Shown here: one piece after another, positions 35,661 to 49,355 of the stretch
How the letters are laid out: each line of letters starts with the position of its first letter
How positions within the stretch are numbered: the stretch's first letter is position 1
Origin: Mycolicibacterium sp. ND9-15
GTDB taxonomy: Bacteria; Actinomycetota; Actinomycetes; Mycobacteriales; Mycobacteriaceae
Direction of reading: 5' to 3'
Assembly (NCBI RefSeq): GCF_035918395.1
Contig: NZ_CP142362.1
Span: 99,501-163,500, forward strand
DNA: 64,000 bases
Program-made: the position numbers and the translations under genes
Notes under the pieces: generated by a model
Databases searched by the model: none
What the model was told of the DNA's origin: nothing
The model's input: the letters and a program-made list of their open reading frames with translations, nothing else

Positions 35661-36008
35661 TCAAACCTCCGGCCCCAGCAGCTGGTCGGCGTCGAAGCAA
35701 CTGTGTTCGCCGGTGTGGCAGGCGCCGTCGACCTGGTCGACCTCGAGCAACACGGTGTCGCCGTCACAGTCGAGGCGCACCGAGTGGACGTACTGCGTGT
35801 GGCCCGACGTCTCCCCTTTGACCCAATGCTCCTGGCGCGACCGCGAATAATAGGTCCCGCGGCGGGTCTCCAGCGTGCGGGCCAACGCGAGATCGTCCAT
35901 CCAAGCCACCATCAGCACCCGCCCGGTGCCGCGTTCCTGGACGACCGCGGTGATCAACCCGTTGGCGTCGCGCTTGAGCCGCGAAGCGATGTCCGCATCC
36001 AAAGTCAC
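35661..36008 (-). CDS. hisI: Phosphoribosyl-AMP cyclohydrolase
   Basis: A 115-residue enzyme for step 3 of histidine synthesis. Conserved elements are '[58 protein letters not shown]' and the metal ligands in '[27 protein letters not shown]' (Asp-x-Asp-x-Asp equivalent and zinc cysteines). It lacks the HisE domain, as usual in mycobacteria. The GTG start overlaps the hisF stop (GTGA). It is the last gene of the his series. Confidence 0.95.
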   Translation of the reverse strand: MTLDADIASRLKRDANGLITAVVQERGTGRVLMVAWMDDLALARTLETRRGTYYSRSRQEHWVKGETSGHTQYVHSVRLDCDGDTVLLEVDQVDGACHTGEHSCFDADQLLGPEV

Positions 36009-36787
36009 CGCACCACGATCCCTTCCGCCGCCATCGCGGCCTTCACCTGACCGATGGTGAGTTCGCGGAAGTGGAACACGCTGGCGGCCAGCACGGCGTC
36101 CGCCCCGGCGGCGACGGCAGGGGCGAAATGCTCTGGCGCACCGGCACCGCCGCTGGCGATCACCGGAACGTTGACGGCTCCGCGCACCGCGGTGATCATC
36201 GCAAGATCGAAGCCGGCCTTGGTGCCGTCGAAGTCCATCGAGTTCAGCAAGATCTCACCGACACCGAGTTCGGCTCCGCGCGTTGCCCATTCGATGGCGT
36301 CGAACCCGGTGCCCCGACGCCCGCCGTGCGTGGTGACCTCCCAGCCCGACGGCGTCAGCTCCTGGTCCCGCGGCACGGTGCGGGCGTCGACCGACAAGAC
36401 GATGCACTGCGATCCGAACTGCCGCGACAACTCGGCGAGCAGTTCGGGCCGCGCGATCGCCGCAGTGTTCACCGCGACCTTGTCGGCACCGGCCCGCAGC
36501 AGCACGTCGACATCGGCGACCGAGCGCACCCCGCCGCCGACCGTCAACGGGATGAACACCTGCTCGGCGGTCCGCTTCACGACCTCGAGCATGGTGGCCC
36601 GCCCCGAGGAGGACGCGGTCACATCGAGGAACGTCAGTTCGTCGGCGCCCTCGGCGTCGTAGGCCGCGGCCAACTCCACGGGATCGCCGGCGTCGCGCAG
36701 GTTCTCGAAGTTGACGCCCTTGACCACCCGACCGTCGTCGACGTCCAGGCACGGGATGATCCGTACGGCCAGGTCCTTCGCGTTCAT
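36005..36787 (-). CDS. hisF: Imidazole glycerol phosphate synthase cyclase subunit
   Basis: A 260-residue TIM barrel that takes ammonia from HisH and closes the imidazole ring. The start ATG 36787 overlaps the impA stop by one base (TGATG). Catalytic aspartates sit in '[32 protein letters not shown]' and '[17 protein letters not shown]'. Phosphate loops are '[15 protein letters not shown]' and '[14 protein letters not shown]'. The longer open frame upstream is a shadow of impA. Confidence 0.95.
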   Translation of the reverse strand: MNAKDLAVRIIPCLDVDDGRVVKGVNFENLRDAGDPVELAAAYDAEGADELTFLDVTASSSGRATMLEVVKRTAEQVFIPLTVGGGVRSVADVDVLLRAGADKVAVNTAAIARPELLAELSRQFGSQCIVLSVDARTVPRDQELTPSGWEVTTHGGRRGTGFDAIEWATRGAELGVGEILLNSMDFDGTKAGFDLAMITAVRGAVNVPVIASGGAGAPEHFAPAVAAGADAVLAASVFHFRELTIGQVKAAMAAEGIVVR

Positions 36788-37602
36788 CAGAAGTACTCGG
36801 GATCGCCGACCGCGCGGAGCAGATCGAGCAGCTGACCGTGCAGGCCGGGCACCCCGGCGAGCGCCGACGGGGAATCGACCGTCCAGTCGTTGCCCGCGAG
36901 GTCGGTCACGACGCCGCCGGCCGCGCGGATCAACGCCACCCCGGCGGCATGATCCCACACGTGGCCACTGAAACTGACTGCGCCGCCAAGGATTCCCGCC
37001 GCCGTATAGGCCAGGTCGATGCCGGTAGCACCATGCATACGCATCCGTGAGCATTTGCGGCTGAGGCTCTCGACCACGCCCAGTCGGTAGCGTCCCGGCA
37101 CCCTGCCGCGGGAGTCGACGTTGAACGTGCTGACCCCGACGATCGAGTCCGAGAGATCCGCGGGCTTCAATGCGGGCTGCTCGACCCCGTTGCTGCGCAA
37201 CGGTCCTCCGACCACGGCGGTGAACCGTTGTCCGGTGAACGGCACCCATGTCAGACCGGCCACCGGTTCCCCGTCGCGCACCAGGCCGAGCAGGATGGCA
37301 GCCATCGGCGAACCGGCGGCGTAGTTGAAGGTGCCGTCGATCGGGTCCAGCACCCACAGCAGCGGCGAGTTCAGGTCCGCACCGCCGAACTCCTCGCCGT
37401 GCACCTCGATGCCGGTTCTCTTGGTCAACGCCGAAGTGACCTGGCGTTCGATGGCCAGATCCACCTCGGTGGCGAAGTCGTTGCCCTTCTTCTGCACGGC
37501 CGAGTCCGCGCGGTGGCCTTCGATGAACGGGACGGCGGCATCGTCGAGGATCTGCGCGGCTTCGGCGACCAGGGCGTCGAGGTCGGCCGCGTCCAGCGCC
37601 AT
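36787..37602 (-). CDS. impA: Inositol monophosphatase-family phosphatase within the his cluster
   Basis: A 271-residue metal-dependent phosphatase. The three IMPase elements are visible: Glu in '[11 protein letters not shown]', '[27 protein letters not shown]' (DPIDGT) and '[22 protein letters not shown]'. The substrate is not fixed by sequence: inositol-1-phosphate, or histinol-phosphate given its place between priA and hisF, with zero spacing to the former and a 1-bp overlap with the latter. The same position is occupied by impA (Rv1604) in M. tuberculosis. No other histidinol-phosphatase is present in the cluster. Confidence 0.9.
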   Translation of the reverse strand: MALDAADLDALVAEAAQILDDAAVPFIEGHRADSAVQKKGNDFATEVDLAIERQVTSALTKRTGIEVHGEEFGGADLNSPLLWVLDPIDGTFNYAAGSPMAAILLGLVRDGEPVAGLTWVPFTGQRFTAVVGGPLRSNGVEQPALKPADLSDSIVGVSTFNVDSRGRVPGRYRLGVVESLSRKCSRMRMHGATGIDLAYTAAGILGGAVSFSGHVWDHAAGVALIRAAGGVVTDLAGNDWTVDSPSALAGVPGLHGQLLDLLRAVGDPEYF

Positions 37603-38352
37603 CTACCGCTCCACCGCGGCCAGTGCCTCAGGTAGCGTGAAGCGCCCGGCGTACAACGCTTTTCCGACGATCGCCCCCTCCACCCCGCGGTCGGTCAACG
37701 TCGCGATCGCGCGCAGGTCGTCCAGGCTCGACACCCCTCCGGACGCGATCACCGGGGCATCGGTGCGCTCGGTTACCTGCGACAGCAGTTCGAGGTTGGG
37801 TCCGTTGAGCGTGCCGTCCTTGGTGACATCGGTGACGACGAAGCGTGAGGTGCCCTCCCGGTCAAGCCGTTCGAGCACCTCCCAAAGGTCGCCACCGTCG
37901 GTCTCCCAGCCGCGGCCGCGGAGCCGGTGATCACCGTCGACGATCTTCACGTCCAGCCCCACAGCCACTTTCTCGCCATGTTGGGCCACGACTTTCGCGC
38001 ACCACTGCGGGTTCTCCAGCGCCGCGGTGCCAAGGTTGACGCGGGCACAGCCGGTCGCCAGCGCCGCCGACAACGAATCGTCGTCGCGGATGCCGCCGGA
38101 CAATTCCACCGCCACGTCGAGCTTGCCGACGACCTCGGCCAGCAGTTCGCGGTTGCTGCCCCGGCCGAACGCGGCATCCAGATCGACGAGGTGGATCCAC
38201 TCCGCACCGTCGCGCTGCCACGTGAGCGCGGCCTCCAGCGCGGAGCCGTATTCGGTCTCGCTGCCCGCCTGGCCCTGCACCAGACGCACGGCGCGGCCCT
38301 CGACCACGTCGACGGCGGGCAGAAGAATCAATCGTTGCGGCACGTCGGTCAA
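37603..38352 (-). CDS. priA: Bifunctional HisA/TrpF phosphoribosyl isomerase PriA
   Basis: A 249-residue TIM barrel isomerising ProFAR for histidine and, in actinobacteria, PRA for tryptophan. The start is a TTG (38352) whose last two bases overlap the hisH stop (TTGA), matching the coupling style of the cluster. Catalytic Asp residues are in '[25 protein letters not shown]' and '[21 protein letters not shown]'. Other loops are '[19 protein letters not shown]' and '[18 protein letters not shown]'. The absence of trpF from the nearby trp cluster supports the dual role. Confidence 0.94.
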   Translation of the reverse strand: MTDVPQRLILLPAVDVVEGRAVRLVQGQAGSETEYGSALEAALTWQRDGAEWIHLVDLDAAFGRGSNRELLAEVVGKLDVAVELSGGIRDDDSLSAALATGCARVNLGTAALENPQWCAKVVAQHGEKVAVGLDVKIVDGDHRLRGRGWETDGGDLWEVLERLDREGTSRFVVTDVTKDGTLNGPNLELLSQVTERTDAPVIASGGVSSLDDLRAIATLTDRGVEGAIVGKALYAGRFTLPEALAAVER

Positions 38353-38965
38353 CCTAATGCCTTGACCCAGTTGGCGAGCAACGCGGCACCGGCATCGCCG
38401 CTCTTCTCCGGGTGGAACTGTGTCGCCGAGAGCGGCCCGTCCTCAACCGCCGCGAGGAACGGCACGTGGTGGGTGGCCCATGTCAGCATCGCGGCCGGAT
38501 CACCCTCCCACTGCTGGGCGGCGTACGAGTGCACGAAGTAGAACCGGGTGTCCGCGTCGATTCCGGCGAACAGCGTGCTGCCGGCAGGTGCGTCGACCAC
38601 ATTCCAGCCCATGTGCGGGATCACCGGCGCGTCGAGTCGCACGACGGCGCCGGGCCACTGGCCGCAACCGATGGTCTCCACTCCGAACTCCACACCGCGC
38701 GAGAACAGGATCTGCATGCCGACGCACACGCCGAGCACGGAACGACCCGCCGCCACTCGGTCGGCGATCAGCTTCTCGCCCTCGATCTTGCGTAGCCCGG
38801 CCATGCATGCCTCGAACGCGCCGACACCGGGCACCACGAGGCCGTCAGCGGCCATTGCCGCGTCGGCGTCGGCGGTCACCGTGACGTCGGCACCGACGCG
38901 CTCCAGTGCCCGTTGCGCCGAGCGCAGATTACCCGAACCGTAATCCAGGACGACGACTTTCTTTG

Positions 38966-38969
<4 letters not shown>
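38349..38969 (-). CDS. hisH: Imidazole glycerol phosphate synthase glutaminase subunit
   Basis: A 206-residue class I glutamine amidotransferase feeding ammonia to HisF. The nucleophile Cys is in '[20 protein letters not shown]'. The His/Glu of the triad are in '[23 protein letters not shown]'. The N-terminal strand '[28 protein letters not shown]' and the oxyanion loop 'VVPGVGAF' are typical. The GTG start (38969) overlaps the hisB stop by 4 bp; open codons upstream shadow hisB. Confidence 0.95.
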
Positions 38970-42113
<3,144 letters not shown>

Positions 42114-42149
42114 TCTCCCAGAGCAGTCCAAATCGGTTATGGAGGCGCC

Positions 42150-42560
42150 ATGCGAGCCGGTGAGCATCCCAACAACGCCCCCGGCGTGCCGATGGTGTTT
42201 CCGCCGTGGTTCGAGAATCTGCAGGTCAAGTACCTGAACAAGATGGTCAGGCCATTCTCCCGGCTGATGCCGGGGATGGCGACGATCAAACACCGCGGCC
42301 GCAAGTCCGGTAAGCCCTACGAGACGATCGTCACTGTCTACCGCAAGGGCAACACCGCCGCCATCGCGCTCGGGCACGGAAAAACCGACTGGGTGAAGAA
42401 CGTGTTGGCCGCCGGGGAGGCCGATCTGCACCTCACCCGTCGCGATCTGCACCTGGTCAACCCCCGGATCGTGCCCGCGGGCGACAACGCGGACGGGTTG
42501 CCGCTGATGGCCCGGCTGCAGGCCGGACGGATGGCGATCTTCGTCGCCGATATCGCCTGA
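42150..42560 (+). CDS. Ddn-like F420-dependent (deazaflavin) oxidoreductase
   Basis: A 136-residue split-beta-barrel protein of the nitroreductase/deazaflavin-dependent family, resembling M. tuberculosis Rv1598c in sequence and position. Family pattern: '[67 protein letters not shown]', where the G-R-K-S-G and D-W-x-x-N elements contact the cofactor. ATG 42150 has a GGAGG eight bases upstream. The physiological substrate is unknown. The long open frame running in from 40662 is antisense shadow of hisD. Confidence 0.9.
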   Translation: MRAGEHPNNAPGVPMVFPPWFENLQVKYLNKMVRPFSRLMPGMATIKHRGRKSGKPYETIVTVYRKGNTAAIALGHGKTDWVKNVLAAGEADLHLTRRDLHLVNPRIVPAGDNADGLPLMARLQAGRMAIFVADIA

Positions 42561-42644
42561 CGCACCCGGCTGAACACCGTCTTGCCGGTACCGCCGGCCT
42601 CGTCGCCGCGAAAGTGGCTGCCCGGGCCCTACTGAGCCGGTGAG

Positions 42645-43127
42645 CTACTTGCAGAGCTCGGTGATGCTCTTGTTCTGGGCATCGGCGTCGGACAGCCGCT
42701 TCGCTTGGGCCGGATCGTCGTTCGGTATCCCCGCGGTGGCGTTGGCACCGATGTCGATCAAGTTGTTCGCGAACTGACGGACCTTTTCGCTGAGCACCAC
42801 CGGGGTGGCAGGATCGAGCCGGTCCAGCAGATACTGACCGCCGTCGTACAGCGAGATCCGCGCGTTGGCAGCAACCGCCTGGGCTCCGGTGACGTCCTGC
42901 GGGCCTCCTGCCGGTTGCAGGTTCGTGTTGAGCGAGACACCTTTTCGTACCACGTCGGTCGCCTGGCAGATCTTGGTCTTGGCGTCGGCGACCTGAGTCG
43001 CGTCGTACTCGGTTTCGGATTGGCTCGATCTGTACAGCGCCCACCCCGCGACCGCCAGAGCAGCGACGGCGACGATTAGGCTGGCGCCGGTCATCAGTTT
43101 CAGTCGGCGCGACGAATCCTCATCCAC
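42645..43127 (-). CDS. Small membrane-anchored protein of unknown function
   Basis: A 160-residue protein from the GTG at 43127. A short basic N-terminus is followed by one membrane helix ('LMTGASLIVAVAALAVAGWALY', about 11-32). The remaining 125 residues are probably extracytoplasmic, helical and rich in Asn/Asp/Ala. Two cysteines (in 'KTKICQATDVV' and the penultimate residue of 'ITELCK') could form a disulfide. I do not recognise a family. It lies 23 bp upstream of nadC's stop on the same strand but beyond the end of the nad operon. Confidence 0.7.
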   Translation of the reverse strand: MDEDSSRRLKLMTGASLIVAVAALAVAGWALYRSSQSETEYDATQVADAKTKICQATDVVRKGVSLNTNLQPAGGPQDVTGAQAVAANARISLYDGGQYLLDRLDPATPVVLSEKVRQFANNLIDIGANATAGIPNDDPAQAKRLSDADAQNKSITELCK

Positions 43128-43150
43128 GCGTCCGATGGTATTCGGTCGCC

Positions 43151-44008
43151 CTAGAGATCTAGACCGATATCGAGGACTCGCACCGAGTGGGTGAGCGCCC
43201 CGATCGCGAGGTAGTCCACACCGGTGCCCGCGTACTCTGCGGCGCTCTCGAGCGACAGCCCGCCGGACGATTCCAGCTTCGTGGCCGGCGACCGGGTGTC
43301 GCGGCGTTGCACCGCGATCTGCGTTTGCCACACCGGAAAGTTGTCCAACAGAACCAGTTCGACGGTTTCGGACAGTACTTCGTCGAGCTGCTCGAGCGAA
43401 TCCACCTCGACTTCGCATTCCAGCTCCGGCGCGGCCGCGCGCACGGCCCGCAGCGCCGCCACCACCGATCCGGCAGCAGCGACATGGTTGTCCTTGATCA
43501 GCGCTGCGTCGCCGAGACCCATCCGGTGGTTGACACCACCGCCGACGCGCACCGCGTACTTCTGCAGCGCGCGCAGGCCCGGGAGCGTCTTGCGGGTGTC
43601 GCGGATCTTCGCCCCGGTCCCGGAGACCGCCTCGACCCATGCCGCGGTCGTGGTGGCGATGCCCGAAAGGTGGCAGAGCAGGTTCAGCGTGGTCCGCTCG
43701 GCGGTGAGCAATCCCTGGGTGGGCGCGTCGACGGTGAGCACGACGCCGCCGGGTTCAAGCCGGGTCCCGTCCTCGACGCGATGCTTGACCAGGTAGCCGT
43801 CCGGACCGAGCACCTCGTCGAGGGCGACCAGTGCGATGTCCACGCCGGCGATCACGCCCGCCTCGCGGGCCACCATCGACGCCGTTGTCCTGGCGTACGC
43901 CGGCACCGTGGCGAGGGTGGTGACATCCGGTCCGTAGCGCAGATCTTCTTCGAGACCCCGCGCGATCACCCTGCGAGCCTCGGCGAGCTCATCGGCGGTC
44001 AGTTCCAT
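43151..44008 (-). CDS. nadC: Nicotinate-nucleotide pyrophosphorylase (quinolinate phosphoribosyltransferase)
   Basis: A 285-residue enzyme converting quinolinate and PRPP to nicotinate mononucleotide. Substrate-binding stretches are 'LTAERTTLNLLCHLSGIATTTAAWVEAV', 'IRDTRKTLPGLRALQKYAVRVGGGVNHRMGLGDAALIKDNH', 'ECEVEVDSLEQLDEVL' and 'LESSGGLSLESAAEYAGTGVDYLAIGALTHS'. The ATG at 44008 shares one base with the nadB stop (TGATG). It is the last gene of nadABC. Confidence 0.95.
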   Translation of the reverse strand: MELTADELAEARRVIARGLEEDLRYGPDVTTLATVPAYARTTASMVAREAGVIAGVDIALVALDEVLGPDGYLVKHRVEDGTRLEPGGVVLTVDAPTQGLLTAERTTLNLLCHLSGIATTTAAWVEAVSGTGAKIRDTRKTLPGLRALQKYAVRVGGGVNHRMGLGDAALIKDNHVAAAGSVVAALRAVRAAAPELECEVEVDSLEQLDEVLSETVELVLLDNFPVWQTQIAVQRRDTRSPATKLESSGGLSLESAAEYAGTGVDYLAIGALTHSVRVLDIGLDL

Positions 44009-45585
44009 CAGCAGCACGCCCCGGCCGCGAGGAGACTGCGCGCCTGCGCGGAGTCGGTGTCTGGATAGTCGCGCCGGTGATGGCAGCCGCGGGATTCGGT
44101 ACGGCTCAGCGCGGCAGCCGCGACGGCCCCGGCCGCCGTCGTCAGTGCCACGTCCTCGAAGTCGGCGCGCGAACCGATCACCCGCGGTCGCGCGGTGTCC
44201 AACTCCTTGGCGAGGATGCCCAAGCCGTGGCCGTCGCGCACCACGCCGGCATTCTTGCTCATCGCCCGCTGCAGCTCGGCGCGCGGCAGCGCTCGACGCA
44301 CTGCGGGTTGCGGCGGTCGCGCCATCACCGGCCCGGCGGCCAAAGCGTGTGCGGCGGCGGCTTTTCCAGCCCGGCGCCCGATGACGAGCCCCTCGAGCAG
44401 GCTGTTCGACGCCAGCCGGTTCGCACCGTGGAGACCCGTGTGAGCGACCTCGCCGGCGGCAAACAGGCCCGCGAGGTCGGTGCCGCCGTGCAGATCGGTG
44501 ACCACGCCGCCGCAGCTGTAGTGCGCGCCGGGGACTACCGGAATCGCCTCGAGCGTGGGGTCGATACCCGCCGCCCGGCAGGCCGCGGTCACCGTCGGAA
44601 ATCGCTTGATGAAACCGTCGATACGCCGAGCGTCGAGGAACACACACGGCGCGCCCGTCTCCTCGATGCGGGCGTGGATCGCTGCGGCCACCACGTCGCG
44701 CGGCGCCAGATCACCCATCGGGTGGACACCGTCGGTGACCGAACGGCCTTGGGAGTCAACAAGTATCGCGCCCTCACCGCGGACGGCCTCGGTGATCAGG
44801 GGGCGTCTGCCGGCATTGTGCCCATCGAACAGCATGGTCGGGTGAAACTGGATGAACTCGAGCTCGCTGACCGGCTGCCCGGCCCACATCGCAAGCGCGA
44901 CACCGTCTCCGGTGGAGCCGTCGGGGTTGGTGGTGGCCGAATAGAGATGACCGAGTCCCCCGGTCGCCAGGATCACCGACGGCGCGTGCACCACCCCGGG
45001 TCCGTCGTCGTTGAGCACCAGCACACCGGTGACCGCCCCCGCTTCGTGCAGGATCTCGACCGCGATGTGGTTGTGGCGGATGTCCAACGCGGCCGCCGCA
45101 GCGTCGAGGGTCCGCTGCACCTCCGCGCCGGTCGCGTCACCGCCGGCGTGGATGATCCTGCGCCGTGAATGTCCGCCCTCACGGGTCAGCGACCACGACC
45201 CCGGCGCCGCCTCGTCGAACCGCGCCCCGTCGTCCACCAATTCGAGGACCGCGCGGTACCCGTCGGCCACGATCGAGCGCACCGCATCGGGATCGCACAG
45301 GCCCGCGCCCGCGGCGAGGGTATCTGCGACGTGTGCCTCGACCGAGTCTCCGTCCTCCCGCATGGCGTCCGGCAGCACCACGGCGATCCCGCCCTGGGCG
45401 TAGAACGTCGCGGTGGTCCCGACAAGTTTGGGGGTCTTGCTGAGCACCATGACGTTTCGGCCCCGGCGATACGCCGCGAGCGCTGCTACCAGGCCCGCCA
45501 CGCCGGTACCGATCACGACGACATCGGCGCGCTGTTGCCAATGACCGGCCCACCGGCCCGAACCGCAGGCGGCCGGGCGCGTCAT
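44008..45585 (-). CDS. nadB: L-aspartate oxidase
   Basis: A 525-residue FAD enzyme oxidising aspartate to iminoaspartate. The FAD dinucleotide fold is near residues 20-36 ('[20 protein letters not shown]'). Substrate and flavin elements are '[10 protein letters not shown]', '[19 protein letters not shown]', '[11 protein letters not shown]', '[17 protein letters not shown]' (catalytic Arg), '[47 protein letters not shown]' and the C-terminal '[14 protein letters not shown]'. It is coupled to nadA by a 4-bp overlap. Confidence 0.95.
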   Translation of the reverse strand: MTRPAACGSGRWAGHWQQRADVVVIGTGVAGLVAALAAYRRGRNVMVLSKTPKLVGTTATFYAQGGIAVVLPDAMREDGDSVEAHVADTLAAGAGLCDPDAVRSIVADGYRAVLELVDDGARFDEAAPGSWSLTREGGHSRRRIIHAGGDATGAEVQRTLDAAAAALDIRHNHIAVEILHEAGAVTGVLVLNDDGPGVVHAPSVILATGGLGHLYSATTNPDGSTGDGVALAMWAGQPVSELEFIQFHPTMLFDGHNAGRRPLITEAVRGEGAILVDSQGRSVTDGVHPMGDLAPRDVVAAAIHARIEETGAPCVFLDARRIDGFIKRFPTVTAACRAAGIDPTLEAIPVVPGAHYSCGGVVTDLHGGTDLAGLFAAGEVAHTGLHGANRLASNSLLEGLVIGRRAGKAAAAHALAAGPVMARPPQPAVRRALPRAELQRAMSKNAGVVRDGHGLGILAKELDTARPRVIGSRADFEDVALTTAAGAVAAAALSRTESRGCHHRRDYPDTDSAQARSLLAAGACC

Positions 45586-46625
45586 TCGCCGCCGCCGGGT
45601 TGGCCGATCCCGATCATGCGCTGCACGCTGGCCCGGGCCAATCGTGCGGTCTCGGGATCGACGCGAACCTCGTCCTTGCCCTCCAGCAGACAGCGCAACA
45701 GCGCGGCCGGTGTGATCATCTTCATGAACTTGCAGGAGGCGCGGTTATTGACCGCCATGAAGTCGACGCCCGGCGCGGCGCGGCGCAGCTGATACAACAT
45801 CCCGATCTCGGTCGCGACCAGCACCTGGCGCGCACCCGTTTGGCGGGCGGCGTCCAGCATCCCGCCGGTGGACAGGATCTTGACGCGGTCCTCCGGAACT
45901 GCGCCCTCTCCGGCGAGGTACAACGCCGATGTGGCACAGCCGCATTCGGGGTGGACGAAGAGTTCGGCGTCAGGGTGAGCTTGGGCCTGGTCCGCGAGTT
46001 CGTCGCCGTTGATGCCCGCGTGCACGTGGCACTCGCCCGCCCACACGTGCACATTCGTACGACCGGTGACCCGCCGCACATGGGCGCCGAGGAACTGGTC
46101 CGGGCAGAACAGCACCTCGCGGTCCTCGGGAATCGACTCGACCACCTCCACGGCGTTCGACGATGTGCAGCAGATGTCGGTCTCGGCCTTCACCGCCGCG
46201 GTGGTGTTGACGTAGGACACCACGACCGCTCCGGGGTGTTCGGCCTTCCAGGCGCGCAGTTCGTCGGCGGTGATGGAGTCGGCGAGCGAGCAGCCGGCCC
46301 GTTGGTCCGGGATCAGCACGGTCTTGTCCGGGGCCAGGATCTTCGCCGTCTCGGCCATGAAGTGCACACCGCAGAACACGATGGTGTCCTCGGGCACGTC
46401 GGCGGCGATCCGCGACAGTGCCAGGGAGTCGCCGACGTGGTCGGCAACGTCCTGGATGGCGGGCAACTGGTAGTTGTGCGCCAGCAGCGTCGCGCCACGC
46501 AGATCGGCAATGCGACGAACCTCGGCGGCCCAGTCCTCATCGCCGTCAACCCCGGAAAAGCCGGCCGGACCATCGACGATGCGGCGCGATAGGTCGTCTG
46601 CGGGCATCCGGTCGAGAACCGTCAT
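45582..46625 (-). CDS. nadA: Quinolinate synthase A
   Basis: A 347-residue [4Fe-4S] enzyme condensing iminoaspartate with DHAP to quinolinate. Cluster cysteines are expected in '[16 protein letters not shown]' (Cys85), '[13 protein letters not shown]' (Cys152/153) and '[14 protein letters not shown]' (Cys228/230). '[25 protein letters not shown]' is the substrate loop. The ATG at 46625 is 25 bp from the NrtR-type palindrome, so transcription of nadABC is probably repressed there. Confidence 0.95.
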   Translation of the reverse strand: MTVLDRMPADDLSRRIVDGPAGFSGVDGDEDWAAEVRRIADLRGATLLAHNYQLPAIQDVADHVGDSLALSRIAADVPEDTIVFCGVHFMAETAKILAPDKTVLIPDQRAGCSLADSITADELRAWKAEHPGAVVVSYVNTTAAVKAETDICCTSSNAVEVVESIPEDREVLFCPDQFLGAHVRRVTGRTNVHVWAGECHVHAGINGDELADQAQAHPDAELFVHPECGCATSALYLAGEGAVPEDRVKILSTGGMLDAARQTGARQVLVATEIGMLYQLRRAAPGVDFMAVNNRASCKFMKMITPAALLRCLLEGKDEVRVDPETARLARASVQRMIGIGQPGGGE

Positions 46626-46650
46626 GGCCGCCTCCTTCGTCCAGATCGGG

Positions 46651-46671
46651 TTTTCGACTTACAATCGAAAA
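46651..46671. promoter_or_regulatory. NrtR-type 21-bp palindromic operator between nadA and nrtR
   Basis: TTTTCGA-cttacaa-TCGAAAA is a perfect 7-bp inverted repeat with a 7-nt spacer. It lies in the 47-bp divergent gap and ends 1 bp before the nrtR ATG. Its length and symmetry match NrtR-family operators. A regulator bound here would cover both promoters, giving repression of nadABC and autoregulation. The link to the neighbouring regulator is inference from position. Confidence 0.8.
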
Positions 46672-46672
46672 C

Positions 46673-47377
46673 ATGGTTCATATTAGCACCGCCCACGAGG
46701 TGCTCGCCGCCGTGTTCCAGGTTCGAGAAGTCAGTCAAAAGGCCGCAGGACAGAAACCGGCACTTCACGTGCTGTTGTGGCAGCGGGCGCTGGACCCTGA
46801 GCGCGGCAAGTGGTCGCTTCCGGGCGGACGAATCGGCGATGACGAGGACCTGACCAGCTCCGTTCGCCGGCAGTTGGCCGAAAAGGTGGACCTTCGTGAG
46901 CTTGCTCACCTCGAACAGCTGGCCGTCTTCTCCGATCCGCACCGGGTCCCCGGCGTCCGGACGATCGCGTCGACTTCCCTCGGGTTGGTGCCTTCCCCCG
47001 CCACGCCGGAGTTGCCGCCGGACACGCGCTGGCACCCGGTGAGCGATCTGCCGCCGATGGCGTTCGACCACGGCACCATGGTCGAACACGCACGTACCAG
47101 GCTCGTTGCCAAGCTGTCCTATACGAACATCGGATTTGCTTTGGCGCCAAGGGAATTCGCGCTATCCACGTTGAGGGACATCTACAGCGCCGCCCTCGGC
47201 CACCCCGTTGACGCGACCAACCTGCAACGTGTGCTCGAGCGTCGCAACGTCATCACCCGCACCGGCACCACCGCGCGGTCCGGCCGCAGCGGAGGGCGGC
47301 CCGCGGCGTTGTACCGGTTCACCGAGGCGCACTACCGTGTGACCGATGAATTCGCGGCGTTACGCCCGCCCGGGTGA
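46673..47377 (+). CDS. nrtR: NrtR-family Nudix transcriptional repressor of NAD synthesis
   Basis: A 234-residue regulator. The N-terminal Nudix-like domain has a degenerate Nudix box ('LPGGRIGDDEDLTSSVRRQLAEKVDL'): the REUxEE core reads RRQLAEK, so hydrolysis is unlikely, as in NrtR proteins that sense ADP-ribose. The C-terminal part from about 160 is a winged helix ('TLRDIYSAALGHPVDATNLQRVLERRNVITRTG...GRPAALYRFTEAHY'). It is divergent from nadABC across a palindrome. M. tuberculosis Rv1593c holds the same place. Confidence 0.9.
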   Translation: MVHISTAHEVLAAVFQVREVSQKAAGQKPALHVLLWQRALDPERGKWSLPGGRIGDDEDLTSSVRRQLAEKVDLRELAHLEQLAVFSDPHRVPGVRTIASTSLGLVPSPATPELPPDTRWHPVSDLPPMAFDHGTMVEHARTRLVAKLSYTNIGFALAPREFALSTLRDIYSAALGHPVDATNLQRVLERRNVITRTGTTARSGRSGGRPAALYRFTEAHYRVTDEFAALRPPG

Positions 47378-47419
47378 GTCGACTGGATTCTTAACGCTCT
47401 CTTAAGCAAGAATGGCCGA

Positions 47420-48757
47420 ATGTCTCTGGGCAATGCCGCGCCGGCATCAGGTGCCGAATGGATCGGGTACGTACCGCACGAGGACCTGTCCCGGGGTACC
47501 CGCCCGCAGCTTCCCCCCGACGACCCGTTCTACGAACCGCCCGCCGGCTTCCAGCACGCCGAACCCGGCACCGTGCTGCGCAGCCGCGACGTCGAGCTGG
47601 CCTTTCTGGGCCTGATCCCGCAGAAGTTCACCGCAACGCAGCTGCTCTACCGCACCACCGATATGAACGGAGCCCCGGAGGCGACCGTCACCACGGTGAT
47701 CGTGCCGGCCGAGCGGGTGAACCGGGACGTCGTGCCGGTCGTGTCCTACCAGTGCGCGATCGACGCGGTGTCCTCGCGCTGCTTCCCTTCGTACGCGCTG
47801 CGCCGCAAGTCGTTGGCCCCCGGCGCGCTCGCCCAGTTCGAGTTTTTTCTGATCGCGGCGGCGCTCGCCGAGGGGTGGGCGGTCTCGGTCCCCGACCATG
47901 AGGGACCGTACGGCCTGTGGGGCACGCCGTACGAACCGGGCTTCCGCATCCTCGACGGCCTGCGCGCGGCCGTGAGCTGCGAGCGGCTCGGGCTGTGCGA
48001 GTCGGCGCCGATCGGGCTGTGGGGGTACTCCGGCGGCGGGCTGGCCTCGTCGTGGGCCGCCGAGATGCACGGCCAGTACGCTCCCGAGCTCAATATCGTC
48101 GGTGCGGTCCTCGGTTCCCCCGTCGGGGATCTCGGCAGCGCATACCGCCGGCTCAACGGCAGCATGTACTCGGGACTGCCCGCCATGGTGGTGGCGGCGC
48201 TGAGCCATGTCTATCCGGACCTCCACCGGGTCATTCAGGAACATGCCACCGACGAGGGCAAGGCGATGCTGCTGCGCATCAAGGACATGACCACCGCGCA
48301 CGCCGTGTTGCGGTTCGCGGGCATGGACATGGACAAGCTCGTCAAGCGGCCGCTCAACGAGATCCTGGATATGCCCGAGGTCAGGCACGTCTTCGACAAC
48401 ATCAAGCTGGGCACCGCCGTGCCGACCCCGCCCATGCTGATTGTGCAGGCCGTCCACGACAAGATCGTCTCGGTCCGCGATATCGACGAGCTCACCGAGA
48501 TCTACCGCTCCGGCGGCGCATCGGTCACCTACCACCGCGATCTGTTCAGCGAGCACATGCTGCTGCACCCAATGTCGGCGCCGATGGCGCTGCGCTGGCT
48601 GATCGACCGGTTCGACAACAAGCCGCTCTCGGAGCATCTGGTCCGCACGACGTGGCCGACGCTGCTGAACCCGATGACCTACGTCGGGATGACGCGGCTG
48701 GCCAAGATCGCGGTCAAGGTGATGACGGGCCGGAAGGTGGAGCGCTCTCCGCTGTGA
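47420..48757 (+). CDS. Secretory-lipase-family alpha/beta hydrolase (Rv1592c-like)
   Basis: A 445-residue alpha/beta hydrolase of the LIP (PF03583) type. The nucleophile elbow is '[28 protein letters not shown]' (G-Y-S-G-G). Candidate acid and base are in '[20 protein letters not shown]' and '[18 protein letters not shown]'. An Arg/Cys-containing cap segment follows '[23 protein letters not shown]'. No clear signal peptide is visible at the ATG at 47420. Substrate is likely a lipid ester. The 3' end overlaps the convergent DUF2567 gene by 44 bp. Confidence 0.88.
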   Translation: MSLGNAAPASGAEWIGYVPHEDLSRGTRPQLPPDDPFYEPPAGFQHAEPGTVLRSRDVELAFLGLIPQKFTATQLLYRTTDMNGAPEATVTTVIVPAERVNRDVVPVVSYQCAIDAVSSRCFPSYALRRKSLAPGALAQFEFFLIAAALAEGWAVSVPDHEGPYGLWGTPYEPGFRILDGLRAAVSCERLGLCESAPIGLWGYSGGGLASSWAAEMHGQYAPELNIVGAVLGSPVGDLGSAYRRLNGSMYSGLPAMVVAALSHVYPDLHRVIQEHATDEGKAMLLRIKDMTTAHAVLRFAGMDMDKLVKRPLNEILDMPEVRHVFDNIKLGTAVPTPPMLIVQAVHDKIVSVRDIDELTEIYRSGGASVTYHRDLFSEHMLLHPMSAPMALRWLIDRFDNKPLSEHLVRTTWPTLLNPMTYVGMTRLAKIAVKVMTGRKVERSPL

Positions 48758-49355
48758 CCGGGGGGACGAATTCCGGTACTTCGACCGGCGGCCACGCGCC
48801 CAGATCATCGCGCGCCGTGGACACGGCGGTCAACGAGTAGACCAGCGCGGCCACCGCGGCGGGGAACAGGATCGTCAGCGCCGCCTGTAGCGGCGAATGC
48901 CCGAAGAACACGGGCGGCGCCTCCACGACGTAGTGCACGCGATGTTCGGGCGTCACCGGCGCGCCGGCCACGTCGATCGTCCCGTACCGCAGATGCACGA
49001 GCAATGTGCCCACGCCGGCGGCCGCGCCCGCGGCCAGCATGCTGCCGGTCGCCAGCGCCGCCATCATCACCGGCCCGCGGTGTGCCCGCCACTGCCACAC
49101 CAGTACCGCGGCGATGACCGTTACGGCGCAGAGCATGCCGACGAGCAGGAATGCCGCGACGAAGAAGTGGTCGCCCTCGTTGCCCAGATAGCCGCGAACG
49201 CGATCGCCGTCGCGCGCCAACGCCACCACGCCGTGAACCGGCGGCGCCAGCCACGACCACAGCGCGCCGACCACGAGGCCGGATGCCGCCAGCGCCACCG
49301 TCACCGTCAGCGCCGCGCGGGTACGCGAAATCCGTGGGGCGGCAACATCGTTCAT
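48714..49355 (-). CDS. DUF2567 membrane protein (Rv1591-like)
   Basis: A 213-residue protein with four membrane helices (about 12-34, 63-86, 95-118, 155-178). An extracytoplasmic loop, '[29 protein letters not shown]', follows helix 1; another between helices 3 and 4 contains '[21 protein letters not shown]'. The C-terminal 30 residues are Pro-rich and cytoplasmic. ATG 49355 overlaps the bsaP stop (ATGA), so it belongs to the bioB-bsaP transcript. Function unknown. Confidence 0.82.
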   Translation of the reverse strand: MNDVAAPRISRTRAALTVTVALAASGLVVGALWSWLAPPVHGVVALARDGDRVRGYLGNEGDHFFVAAFLLVGMLCAVTVIAAVLVWQWRAHRGPVMMAALATGSMLAAGAAAGVGTLLVHLRYGTIDVAGAPVTPEHRVHYVVEAPPVFFGHSPLQAALTILFPAAVAALVYSLTAVSTARDDLGAWPPVEVPEFVPPVTAESAPPSGPSSP

